52,340 bases of DNA, from assembly GCF_006152065.1 (NCBI RefSeq), contig NZ_VDFW01000041.1, positions 1-52,340 on the forward strand, given 5' to 3'. The notes under the pieces were generated by a model. The model saw only the letters and a program-made list of their open reading frames with translations. It had not been told where the DNA came from and did no database searches. Source of the stretch: Amycolatopsis alkalitolerans. GTDB lineage: Bacteria > Actinomycetota > Actinomycetes > Mycobacteriales > Pseudonocardiaceae. The position numbers and the translations under genes were made by a program. Of the stretch, positions 17,650-25,848 are shown in pieces (position 1 is the stretch's first letter; each line of letters begins with the position of its first letter).

Positions 17650-18231
17650 TCACTCCGACCGGCGCAGTCCGGCGATGAGAAGCTCCACCATGCGACGCGC
17701 GTCATAGCGCGTGTCGCCTTCGACGCCGGCGCAGAGGTTTCCGATGGCGCGCAGGAGTTCGTACCCACCGACGTCGGAACGGATCTCGCCCGCGGCCGCG
17801 GCGGCTTCGAGCAACTGAGCGCATACGGGCACGAGGCGGTCGAGGAAGTAAGCGTGTAGCGCCTCGAAGCGGGCACTGTCGGACTGCAGCGCCGAGGCCA
17901 GCCCGTGCTTGGTGACCAGGAAGTCGACGAAGAGACCGACCCATTCCGCGAGCGCGGCGTGCGGCGTGCCGCTGCTCGCGAGCAGGGTTGGACCAGCCTT
18001 GGCGCAGGCGTCGACCTGGTGGCGGTACACCGCGATGACGAGGTCCGCCCGGGTCGGGAAGTGGCGGTAGATCGTGCCCATCCCGACGCCCGCCCTGGTC
18101 GCGATGTCGCGGACCGGCGCGTCCACCCCCGAAGCGACGAACGCCGCGGCGGCGGCGTCGAGCAGGGTCTGCTCGTTGCGCCGCGCGTCGGCGCGCTTCT
18201 TCGGGGACGTCCGCCCTCCGGTCTCGGGCAC
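17650..18231 (-). CDS. TetR-family regulator
   Basis: 193 residues from GTG 18231. Helix-turn-helix at ~20-65 with VRDIATRAGVGMGTIYRHFP, then a C-terminal ligand domain of the kind found in SbtR-like TetR proteins. It is divergent from an aldo/keto reductase, with an imperfect 13-base palindrome between them (18261-18298), so it probably represses the reductase and itself. Confidence 0.9.
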   Translation of the reverse strand: MPETGGRTSPKKRADARRNEQTLLDAAAAAFVASGVDAPVRDIATRAGVGMGTIYRHFPTRADLVIAVYRHQVDACAKAGPTLLASSGTPHAALAEWVGLFVDFLVTKHGLASALQSDSARFEALHAYFLDRLVPVCAQLLEAAAAAGEIRSDVGGYELLRAIGNLCAGVEGDTRYDARRMVELLIAGLRRSE

Positions 18232-18260
18232 GTGCCGGTTCCTCTCATCGGTGGCGAAAC

Positions 18261-18298
18261 GGAACGCTGCTCCGGTAAGTTAGATGGAGCAGTGTTCC
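18261..18298. promoter_or_regulatory. TetR operator between the TetR and aldo/keto reductase genes
   Basis: GGAACGCTGCTCC (18261-18273) and GGAGCAGTGTTCC (18286-18298) are inverted copies matching at 12 of 13 bases, separated by 12 bases that contain TAAGTT and TTAGAT, possible -10 elements. Position between two divergent genes fits an autoregulated TetR site. Confidence 0.65.
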
Positions 18299-18329
18299 GA
18301 TTGACCAATATTGCCAGAGGAGACACGTC

Positions 18330-19349
18330 ATGCACTACCGCACCCTGGGCCGCACCGGAGTCCAGGTCAGTTCCCTCGTGCTGGGAGCGATGAACTTCGG
18401 CGCTATCGGGCGGACGAATCAGGACGACGCCACCGCGATCGTCGACGCCGCCCTCGACGGCGGGATCAACCTCGTCGACACCGCCGACATGTACGGCGAC
18501 GGCGAGTCCGAAGCGATGGTCGGCAAGGCCATCGCCGGGCGGCGTGACGACATCGTGCTCGCCACGAAGGCCACGATGCCCATCGGGGACGAGCGCAACC
18601 ACCAGGGCAGTTCCCGTCGCTGGCTGGTCACCGCGCTCGACGACAGCCTGCGCCGCCTCGGCGTCGACCACGTCGACCTGTACCAGATCCACCGGTGGGA
18701 CCCGCGGACCAGCGACGAGGAAACGCTTTCCGCGCTGACCGACCTGCAGCGCGCCGGCAAGATCCGCTACTTCGGCTCCTCGACCTTCCCCGCGTACCGC
18801 ATCGTGCAGGCGCTGTGGGCCGCCCGGGACAACCATCTGAGCCGGTACGTCACCGAGCAACCCAGCTATTCGATCCTGCAGCGCGGCGTCGAGAGTCATG
18901 TGCTGCCGGTCGCCGAGGAGTACGGGCTCGGCGTGCTGGTTTGGAGCCCGCTGGCCTCGGGCTGGCTCTCCGGCGCGGTCCGGGCAGGCCAGGAGATCAT
19001 GACCAATCGCGCCAAATTGAGTCCGGAACGCTTCGACACCGGCATTCCCGGCAACCGGGCCAGGCTCGACGCCGTCGAGCAACTGGCCAAGGTCGCTGAC
19101 GACGCGGGCCTGACGATGATCCAACTCGCGCTCGGGTTCGTGACCGCGCACCCGGCCGTGACGAGCGCGATCATCGGCCCGCGCACGCTGGAGCACCTGC
19201 GCTCCCACCTCGCCGCCGCGGACACCGTGCTGCCCGCCGACGTACTCGACGCGATCGACACGATCGTCGCCCCGGGCGTCGATCTTGCCCCTGAGGAGAA
19301 GTTCGACGCGCCCCCGTCCCTACTCGACCCGGCACTGCGACGCCGCTGA
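18330..19349 (+). CDS. Aldo/keto reductase
   Basis: 339 residues, ATG preceded by AGAGGAG. A complete (beta/alpha)8 aldo/keto reductase with the catalytic tetrad visible: Asp and Tyr in LVDTADMYGDGESE, Lys in IVLATKATM, and His in DLYQIHRWDP. NADPH-binding C-terminal segment IIGPRTLEHLRSHL is present. Probable role is reduction of an aldehyde or ketone, under the divergent TetR protein. The F420-type oxidoreductase remnant starts 16 bases downstream and once may have been in the same operon. Confidence 0.92.
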   Translation: MHYRTLGRTGVQVSSLVLGAMNFGAIGRTNQDDATAIVDAALDGGINLVDTADMYGDGESEAMVGKAIAGRRDDIVLATKATMPIGDERNHQGSSRRWLVTALDDSLRRLGVDHVDLYQIHRWDPRTSDEETLSALTDLQRAGKIRYFGSSTFPAYRIVQALWAARDNHLSRYVTEQPSYSILQRGVESHVLPVAEEYGLGVLVWSPLASGWLSGAVRAGQEIMTNRAKLSPERFDTGIPGNRARLDAVEQLAKVADDAGLTMIQLALGFVTAHPAVTSAIIGPRTLEHLRSHLAAADTVLPADVLDAIDTIVAPGVDLAPEEKFDAPPSLLDPALRRR

Positions 19350-19364
19350 CCGAAGGAATCGACC

Positions 19365-19838
19365 GTGTCACAGACAACCCGGTTCGGGATCATGACCGCC
19401 CGTCGCAGGTGAGCTATCCCGAAGTGCTGCGTGTATGGCGCGAGGCCGACGCGATCCCGCGGATCGAGCACGCGTGGCTGTTCGATCACCTCATGCCGAT
19501 CTTCGGCGACCCCGGCGGACCCACCTACGAAGGCTGGACACTGCTGTCTGCGCTGGCCGCGCGAACCGACCGGCTGCGGCTCGGGCTGCGACATCGAAGA
19601 CGCGGTCAGCCGCAGCGCTTTGCTGGACCGCTTCTGCACCGAGATCGGCCGCGACCCCGCGTCGGTGACCCGCTCGATCCACCTGCCGGTCCCCTACGAC
19701 CGGCCCGATGACACGAGAGAGGCGATCGCCGAAGCCGTCAACGCCGGGTTCGGTCACATCATCCTGGGGCTGGCGTCCCCATATCCGGAAGGCGTCGCGC
19801 ACTGGGTCGCCGACGAGATCATCGGCGAGTCGGCTTAG
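19365..19838 (+). pseudogene. LLM-class (F420-type) oxidoreductase remnant with frameshift and internal deletion
   Basis: GTG 19365 begins MSQTTRFGIMTA, but the frame meets a TGA after 15 codons. A shifted frame continues with YPEVLRVWREAD, HAWLFDHLMPIFGDPGGPTY and LAARTDRLRLG, the normal luciferase-like N-terminus. Directly after RLRLG (~19588) the original frame takes over with CDIEDAVSRSALLDRF and ends in a typical C-terminus at 19838. The central ~130 residues of the family are missing. GGGCTG is present at the join and would be compatible with short-homology deletion. It cannot encode a working enzyme. Confidence 0.78.
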
Positions 19839-21079
19839 GCCACCGGCTCCAGCTCGCGCTGGGGCCGGACGCCGGCGTGGTTGTGCAGGCTGAACAGCCG
19901 GAACGTGCCCGCGAGTGCCATCACCAGCACGACACCGAACGCCAGCCTGTGGGCTTCCGCCGAGGGCAGGCCGTGCGCGACGAGCGTGTCGACCAGGATC
20001 CCGACACCCAGTTCGGCTACCACTGCGAAGCAGAACCCGCCCATGTTCGCCACGCCGCTCGCGATCCCGGCCCGGTGGCCGTGGTTCGAGGTGCGGGCGA
20101 GGTCGAAGGCGAGCATGCTCACGCCGCCGGCCGCACCCATCAGGAACAGCACGGGCGCGAGCACCACCCGTGGAAGTGGTCCCGGCACCGCGACGAGCAT
20201 GATCCAGCACACCGCGCTCACCGACGCCGAGACCGCGACCAGTCGCGCCCGCAGTTCGGGGCGGCGTGAGCCCACCTGCCCGGCGATGGCGCTGACCAGC
20301 ACGAACCCGATCACCACGACACTCAGCAGCGCACTGGCCGAGCCCGGCGTCCGGCCTTGCGCGCTGACCAGGTACGGCTGGCCGAGCACGGCGGTGAACG
20401 ACACGAACGTGCCCATGAGCGTGAAGTGCGTCCACATCGCATGCCGGGTGCCGCGGTTCCGCCAGGCCTGGCGAAGGCTTTCGCGCAGCGGTTCGCCGGT
20501 GACGACGGGCGCGACCGAACCGGATGGGCTTTCGCGTAGCAGCACCGCGACGATCGCCAGCAGCTCCGCGGTCACCACGCCCGCGGCGAGGAACGCCGTG
20601 GTCCAGCCGAACCCGGTGAGCAGCGCCGCGAGTGGTGCGGTCGCGATCAGCTGGCCGACGCCGCCGACCATGCCGGTCAGCGCCGCGACGAGCGCATAGC
20701 GGCGGCCGGGGAACCAGTTGTGCGCCAGGCGAAGCACGTTGACGAACAGGAAGGCGTCGCCCGCGCCGATCAGCGCACGGCCGGTGATGGCGAGCGGATA
20801 GGCCGTGGCGACCGCGAAGATCGTCGATCCCGCGGCCATCAGCGCCATCCCGGTCAGCAGGAGGCGGCGCGGGCCGAACCGGTCGGCCGCGACGCCGACC
20901 GGCACCTGCAACAGGGCGTAGAGCACGAGCTGGACCACGGAGAACACGGCCAGACCGGTCGCGTCGACGGAAAACCGCTGCTGAGCGGTGAGTCCGGCGA
21001 CCGAAAGGCTCATCCGGTGGAACAGCGCGGTCAGGTAGCAGAGCGCACCCAACCCCCACATGAACCACGCCTTGTGCAC
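19835..21079 (-). CDS. MFS transporter, 12-TM
   Basis: 414 residues with about twelve hydrophobic segments. The signature loop between segments 2 and 3 reads GVAADRFGPRRLL, and WFPGRRYALVAAL and SNHGHRAGIASG are typical major-facilitator loops. The substrate cannot be named; relatives are often annotated as nitrate/organic-anion or generic permeases. It is divergent from a GntR/FCD regulator, with paired direct repeats between them, so it is probably that regulator's target. The stop overlaps the end of the convergent oxidoreductase remnant. Confidence 0.88.
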   Translation of the reverse strand: MHKAWFMWGLGALCYLTALFHRMSLSVAGLTAQQRFSVDATGLAVFSVVQLVLYALLQVPVGVAADRFGPRRLLLTGMALMAAGSTIFAVATAYPLAITGRALIGAGDAFLFVNVLRLAHNWFPGRRYALVAALTGMVGGVGQLIATAPLAALLTGFGWTTAFLAAGVVTAELLAIVAVLLRESPSGSVAPVVTGEPLRESLRQAWRNRGTRHAMWTHFTLMGTFVSFTAVLGQPYLVSAQGRTPGSASALLSVVVIGFVLVSAIAGQVGSRRPELRARLVAVSASVSAVCWIMLVAVPGPLPRVVLAPVLFLMGAAGGVSMLAFDLARTSNHGHRAGIASGVANMGGFCFAVVAELGVGILVDTLVAHGLPSAEAHRLAFGVVLVMALAGTFRLFSLHNHAGVRPQRELEPVA

Positions 21080-21096
21080 AGCACGCCTCCCGTTGC

Positions 21097-21114
21097 ATCT
21101 ATCTGGTATCTATC
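21097..21114. promoter_or_regulatory. Candidate GntR operator: 7-bp direct repeats one helical turn apart
   Basis: ATCTATC occurs at 21097-21103 and again at 21108-21114 with TGGT between, an 11-base period. It lies in the 58-base gap between the MFS and GntR starts. Direct repeats with this spacing would place two protein contacts on one face of the helix. Confidence 0.45.
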
Positions 21115-21137
21115 AGGCTGGTCGTTACCATGCGTGC

Positions 21138-21782
21138 ATGTCAACGAGGGACCGCTCACAGGGCGGCGCGGGCGAGCGCGCGTACCGGTGGACGAAGGAG
21201 CGGATCCTGGACGGCCGGTTCGAGGGCGGCCGCCTGATCAGTGAGGGCGAGGTCGCCGACGAGGTCGACCTGTCGCGGACGCCGGTGCGGGAGGCGTTCC
21301 TGCGCCTGGCGAGCGAGGGGCTGCTGAAGCTCTACCCCAAGCGGGGCGCGCTGGTGGTGCCCGTTTCGGCGCGTGAGGCCGAGGACATCGCGGAGGCCCG
21401 GATCTTCCTCGAACGGCACGCGGCCGCGAAGATCATCGAGTCGGGGCGGCACCGCGAAGTGGCCGACGAGATGCGGAAAGTACTGGCCGAGCAGCGCGCG
21501 CTGAAGTACCCGGACCCGCGCTTCACCTCGATCGACCGGGACTTCCACGCGACGCTGGTGCACGCCGCGGGCAACGCCCTGTTCGACGAGTTCTATTCGG
21601 GACTGCGGGACCGGCAGCTGCGCATGGTCAACACCGTCCTGAGCCGCGACACGTCGAACCGCCCCCGCATCATCCTCGAAGAGCACACCCGCATCTGCGA
21701 TCTCCTGGCCGCCGCGCAGCTAGCCCCCTTGCACGCCCTCATCTCCGACCACATCCTCGCCATCAGCACCCACCTCACGTAG
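21138..21782 (+). CDS. GntR-family regulator, FCD (FadR-like) domain
   Basis: 214 residues from ATG 21138. Winged helix at ~10-75 with ISEGEVADEVDLSRTPVREA and LRLASEGLLKLYPKRGALV, followed by an all-helical FCD ligand domain containing the metal-site pattern IDRDFHATLVHAAGN and a C-terminal His-rich helix. Likely regulates the divergent MFS gene in response to an organic acid. Its TAG stop is the first three bases of the repeat element at 21780-22009. Confidence 0.9.
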   Translation: MSTRDRSQGGAGERAYRWTKERILDGRFEGGRLISEGEVADEVDLSRTPVREAFLRLASEGLLKLYPKRGALVVPVSAREAEDIAEARIFLERHAAAKIIESGRHREVADEMRKVLAEQRALKYPDPRFTSIDRDFHATLVHAAGNALFDEFYSGLRDRQLRMVNTVLSRDTSNRPRIILEEHTRICDLLAAAQLAPLHALISDHILAISTHLT

Positions 21783-22009
21783 TGTTTCGTGATCTTGTTG
21801 TCTTTGCGCGCGGGTGTGTTTGTTCGCCAGGGTACTGAGTTGGCCCTTGGCGTCGCTGAGTTGGCTCGGGGCGTCATCGAGTTGGCCGGCCGCTGTCGCC
21901 TAGGACAAAATCAGCGACCGGACCAGCCAACTCGACACCGCAGCGGACAAACCCACCGACTCAACGGGCAAACACGGCAACGTAAACCGGACAGGATCAC
22001 ACGACACTA
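21780..22009. repeat. ~230-bp intergenic element: imperfect terminal inverted repeats enclosing 21-bp tandem units
   Basis: The ends are TAGTGT-NNN-GTGATC-Y-TGT: 21780-21798 read forward and 21991-22009 read on the other strand agree at 15 of 19 positions. Inside, three 21-base units starting GAGTTGGC lie head to tail at 21837, 21858 and 21879, with a weaker one at 21816. A reversed GAGTTGGC copy lies at 21926-21933. The element supplies the TAG stop of the GntR gene and the last codons and stop of the NACHT gene. No protein is encoded. It may be a MITE-like element or a bidirectional 3'-end/terminator structure. Confidence 0.6.
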
Positions 22010-25000
22010 GTCCGCGAGATCTCGGCGTTGGGGAGGGCCTTGCGGGCGGCGGAGCGGTCGGTCACGTCGCGCAGTTCGGCGGCCACGCCGGTGAGCGGGC
22101 GCAGCCGGACCAGGTCGGCGGCCGGCGCCGCACCGTGCACGACCAGCCGCTTCAGGGCGGGCAGTTCGCCGAGCAGCCGCACCTCCTCGACGCTCGGAAC
22201 CCCGTGCACGGTCACCTTTTCCAGCCCGGTGAACCGCTCGATCCCTTGCAGGGAACGGTATTCCGCGCGCCCGTCCAGCACGAGCTCCGTCAGCGGGAGG
22301 TCCGCCGGCAGCACACCCAGCCCACGCTCGAGCGCGGGATGCCGGACCGACAACAGCCGCAGCGGCGCGCCCGCGAGCGTCGCCAACTGCGGCACGCGCA
22401 GTTCACCGAAACCGCCCGTCGTATGCAGCCGCAACTCCTCCACACCGAGCCCGGCCAGCGCGGACAGGTCACGCAACCGGCTGTAGCCGGAAATCCACAA
22501 CACCCGCAATGCCGCGCAGCCGCCGAGCCCGGACAGATCCTCGGCGACCTCGTTCGCCCGGATCTCCAGATGCCGCAACCGCGGGATCTCCGCGAGCGGC
22601 CGCCTGCCCTCCCGGTCGGTGAGCGCGAGATCGCCGACCAGCTGCACCGCCGTGAGCTTGCGCAGATACCGCAGCCGCGTCAGCGAATCCCACCGGTGCA
22701 CCTCCAGCACCCGCTCGCCGAAATCCACATTGGACAGCAAGGTGCGCGCGTAGCTCTCGGAGTGGTCGAACTGCCGCCATGCACGCAGCAGCTCGTCGAT
22801 CACCACCCCGCGGTCGGTGTCGCCGAACGCCTGGATCTTCTCCCACGCCTCTTCGCCGCCGATCAACGCGAGCGTGCGGAGCACCCTGGCCGTGACCTCG
22901 GCACGATCCGCACCCGTCTCGTCCGCGTACTTGCCGACCTCGATCGGCCCCGGCAACAGGTCCACCACGAAACCACCGGCTCTCGCCAGCAGTTCGGCGT
23001 CGTGGAACGTCCCCGGCGGGATGAGCCGGCGGACCGCGCCGAGGACATCCGTGCGCACATGCTCCGGGTCGATCACGTCGACGTAGCCGAGTGACGCGGC
23101 GGCGAGCAGTTCGAGCCTGTCCGCGGTCTCGCGGTCCTTCCTCGTCACCCGGCGGCGGGCGCGTTCGAGCAGCCGCCCGAGCAGTTCCCCGGCCTCGCGC
23201 GCCCGCGCCTGCGCGGCCGCCATGAAGACCACCTCGATGAGCGAGTCGTCGTGCGCGTGCTCGATGAGGTAACCCAGCTCACCGGCCTTGACGAATTCGC
23301 CCGCCGCCAGGAAATCGCGGAAGGTCCGGTGCACGAACTGGATCCGGCCGTCGCGCTCACGCAGCAGCCCGGTGCGCTCGAGCATATGCCGCAGCACCTG
23401 CTCGGGTGCCAGCTCGCGCGCCTCCGACCGCAGCCCCGACATCGCGCGCCCGAACCGCTGCGCCGCCGTCTCGGGGGCGATGAGCAGTTCCGCGTTGCGG
23501 ACCATGGGCGCGGCGAAGCGTTCCAGGAGAATCATCTTCTCGTTGGCGGACATCTCCAGCCCGTCCTCGACCGCGATCCCGCGCCGGGAGTCCCACGGGC
23601 CCAGCAGCAGCTCGAGCGCCTTGTCCAGCAGCTCCTTACGGCTCTGCGGCAGGTACATGTCCTCCTTGCGGTACAAGGCACACAGCAGCGAGCACAGCAG
23701 CGGGCTGGACACCAGGCTGCGCACGTCCGGCCGGGTCGCGAGGCTCTGCGCGAGCCGCCGTTCACAGTCGCCGAGCCAGGCCCGCTGCTCCGGATCGGGC
23801 TCCAGCTCACGCGCCGCCTGGTACCAGTGCCGGATGAGATCGCGCAAACCGTTGCTGCTCAGGGGAAGCAGCTCGAAGCGCGCGAACCCGGCACCGGGCC
23901 ATTCGTCAGGAACGGCGGACGGGCGGGTGCTGATCACGTATCTGGCGTTCGGGTACGCGCGCACGAGCCCCGCGACCCAGCGCCGGATCTCTTCGCGCCG
24001 CTCCAGCAGCAACTCGTCGACACCGTCGACCAGAATCATCGCGCGGCCCGAGCGCAACACCGAACTCACCCAGTGGTCGGGTTTCTCCCCGGCGAGCGGC
24101 CGGGCGGTGACGGTGACCAGGTCCTCCGGGTCGGGCAGCGGCCGGTCGGTGAACTGGCGCAGTGACAAGAAGAACGGGATATCGTCGCGCCACGGGCCAT
24201 CGCGGCCGTCGCGGACGGAAGCCGCCGCGGTGTGCGCGAGCCAGTGCAGGAAGGTCGTCTTGCCCGCGCCCGCGCCACCGAGCAGCACGACGCGGCGCGC
24301 GGAGCCGATCGCGTTCGCGCTGTCCGTCCCGGCGCCGGTCAGTTCGGTCCCATCGGCCGGATGCCGCCGCGCGAGGGAGGGCGCGCGGTAGAACTGTTCG
24401 AACGCGTGCAGCGCCGGAGCGCGGCCCATGCTGACCTGGAACAGCTCGAACTTCGCGTGATCGTCGGCGACGTAACGCACATACGCGCGCTCGAACTCGG
24501 CCGCCCGCCCTTCCGGTTCGCGGGCGAGATCGTCGAGACGGTGCTTGAGTTCGTCCACCCCTTCGGCGGTTTCGGCGTGGAGCGACCGCATCACGGTGTC
24601 GAGCGCCCGCGCCTGTTTCGCGATCTGGTGGCAGCTGTGCCGGAGGAGCCGGTGGTAGGCGGCACGGCCGGACTCGCCGAGCGCGGCCGAGCGCAGCACC
24701 GGCCGCCCGGCCGTGCGGACGTGCGCGCGCAGGCGGTTGACGCTGACGAGCACGCGCGGCGAGGTCTCCAGCAGTTCACCGAAATCCGCGGCGCGCAACG
24801 ACTCGGCCACCGCGATCTGAACCGCGGCCCACTCGTTCTCGGGCAGGCCGCCGAACTCGGCCCGGCGCAACTCGGCGAGTTCACGGGTGATCTGCGGCAG
24901 GACGCGGGCGGGATCGCCGAGCACGCGCTCCCGGCCCCAGTCGGTGATCCGGTCCGCCGCGCGCTCGACTCCCCACTGATGGAGGGCGGAGAAGGTGGCG

Positions 25001-25041
25001 CCGAGCGCGGTGAGCAGTGCGGAGGAAATCGGATCCACCAC
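21997..25041 (-). CDS. NACHT-domain NTPase, candidate bacterial NLR-type antiphage protein
   Basis: 1014 residues from GTG 25041, preceded by GGGGG; a longer reading from 25140 adds low-complexity residues and is less likely. Residues ~1-230 are all-helical, like the N-terminal helical domains of bacterial NACHT proteins. The NACHT module follows: P-loop GGAGAGKTTF (255-264), Walker B MILVDGVDE (335-343), YVISTRPS (368-375) and a C-terminal helical part with VHRTFRDFLAAGEF. Residues ~760-1000 carry leucine-rich-repeat-like units (LRHLEIRANEV, LRVLWISGYSRL, LKRLVVHGA), a sensor-like region. Such proteins are established antiphage NLR relatives in bacteria; here the role is inferred. No transposase or partner effector gene is adjacent. 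Confidence 0.88.
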   Translation of the reverse strand: MVDPISSALLTALGATFSALHQWGVERAADRITDWGRERVLGDPARVLPQITRELAELRRAEFGGLPENEWAAVQIAVAESLRAADFGELLETSPRVLVSVNRLRAHVRTAGRPVLRSAALGESGRAAYHRLLRHSCHQIAKQARALDTVMRSLHAETAEGVDELKHRLDDLAREPEGRAAEFERAYVRYVADDHAKFELFQVSMGRAPALHAFEQFYRAPSLARRHPADGTELTGAGTDSANAIGSARRVVLLGGAGAGKTTFLHWLAHTAAASVRDGRDGPWRDDIPFFLSLRQFTDRPLPDPEDLVTVTARPLAGEKPDHWVSSVLRSGRAMILVDGVDELLLERREEIRRWVAGLVRAYPNARYVISTRPSAVPDEWPGAGFARFELLPLSSNGLRDLIRHWYQAARELEPDPEQRAWLGDCERRLAQSLATRPDVRSLVSSPLLCSLLCALYRKEDMYLPQSRKELLDKALELLLGPWDSRRGIAVEDGLEMSANEKMILLERFAAPMVRNAELLIAPETAAQRFGRAMSGLRSEARELAPEQVLRHMLERTGLLRERDGRIQFVHRTFRDFLAAGEFVKAGELGYLIEHAHDDSLIEVVFMAAAQARAREAGELLGRLLERARRRVTRKDRETADRLELLAAASLGYVDVIDPEHVRTDVLGAVRRLIPPGTFHDAELLARAGGFVVDLLPGPIEVGKYADETGADRAEVTARVLRTLALIGGEEAWEKIQAFGDTDRGVVIDELLRAWRQFDHSESYARTLLSNVDFGERVLEVHRWDSLTRLRYLRKLTAVQLVGDLALTDREGRRPLAEIPRLRHLEIRANEVAEDLSGLGGCAALRVLWISGYSRLRDLSALAGLGVEELRLHTTGGFGELRVPQLATLAGAPLRLLSVRHPALERGLGVLPADLPLTELVLDGRAEYRSLQGIERFTGLEKVTVHGVPSVEEVRLLGELPALKRLVVHGAAPAADLVRLRPLTGVAAELRDVTDRSAARKALPNAEISRTSVV

Positions 25042-25126
25042 CGTGTGACCCCCATGAGTCGAGCCGGGAACTCCGGGCGGTTCACAGTACCCAACGGCAC
25101 GGGGACCGGTCCGGGCTTTCGCGACC

Positions 25127-25173
25127 TCGACAACTGTCACTCCGCCCCGTATAGTCCATGTGGAATATACGGG
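25127..25173 (+). promoter_or_regulatory. padR promoter with overlapping palindromic operator
   Basis: -35 TCGACA (25127-25132), 17 bases, -10 TATAGT (25150-25155). The -10 is covered by a perfect inverted repeat, CCCGTATA (25146-25153) and TATACGGG (25166-25173), with 12 bases between. This is the geometry of an autoregulated PadR site; the GTG of padR is 27 bases downstream. Confidence 0.7.
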
Positions 25174-25200
25174 ATGGATCTTCGAAGGGACTGATCACCG

Positions 25201-25848
25201 GTGGCCGCGGCGAAGCAACCGCTGACGCCTCTCGCGATGGCGATCCTCGAACTGCTGCACGAGAAACCCATGCATCCCTACGAAATGACGCAGATCATGC
25301 GGCACCGCCGCGTCGACCTGCGCGTCAAGCTCCGGCCCGGCTCGCTCTACCACACGGTCGAACGCCTCGAAGCGCAGCAGTTCATCGAGGTCGTCGACAC
25401 CCAGCGGCAAGGACGCCGCCCGGAACGCACCGTCTACGCCATGACGGAAAAGGGTCAGGACACCTTCTCCGACCAGGTCCGCGACATGCTCAGCACACCG
25501 GCGCAGGAGTACCCGCAGTACCCGGTCGCGCTGTCCGCGGCGAACGAACTCGACGAGGGCGACGCCGTCGAACAGCTCAAGCGGCGAGTGGTCAACCTGA
25601 AGGCCCGCATCGCCGCCGACGAGGTGGTCATCGAGCAGGTACTCAAGGAGGACCTGCCCGACATGTGGTGGATCGAGCATGCCTTCAGCCACCACCAGCG
25701 CAAGTCGGAACTGGCCTGGACCGAAGGGCTGATCGCCGATCTCGAGTCCGGCCGGATCCCGTGGCCCGGCAACGCGCCGAAGCCGGAGAACCTCGCCCAT
25801 CTATCCATTGTGGACACCAAGGAAACCGGGAATGAACAGACAGGCTAG
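25201..25848 (+). CDS. PadR-family regulator
   Basis: 215 residues from GTG 25201. The N-terminal winged helix (~10-85) has the PadR pattern LAMAILELLHEKPMHPYEM, LRPGSLYHTVERLEAQ and RTVYAMTEKGQ. The C-terminal ~100 residues form long helices for dimerisation (VVNLKARIAADEVVIEQVLK). The MFS gene begins 17 bases before its stop, so the pair is co-translated. The usual arrangement is a PadR repressor relieved by the drug its efflux pump removes. Confidence 0.92.
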   Translation: MAAAKQPLTPLAMAILELLHEKPMHPYEMTQIMRHRRVDLRVKLRPGSLYHTVERLEAQQFIEVVDTQRQGRRPERTVYAMTEKGQDTFSDQVRDMLSTPAQEYPQYPVALSAANELDEGDAVEQLKRRVVNLKARIAADEVVIEQVLKEDLPDMWWIEHAFSHHQRKSELAWTEGLIADLESGRIPWPGNAPKPENLAHLSIVDTKETGNEQTG

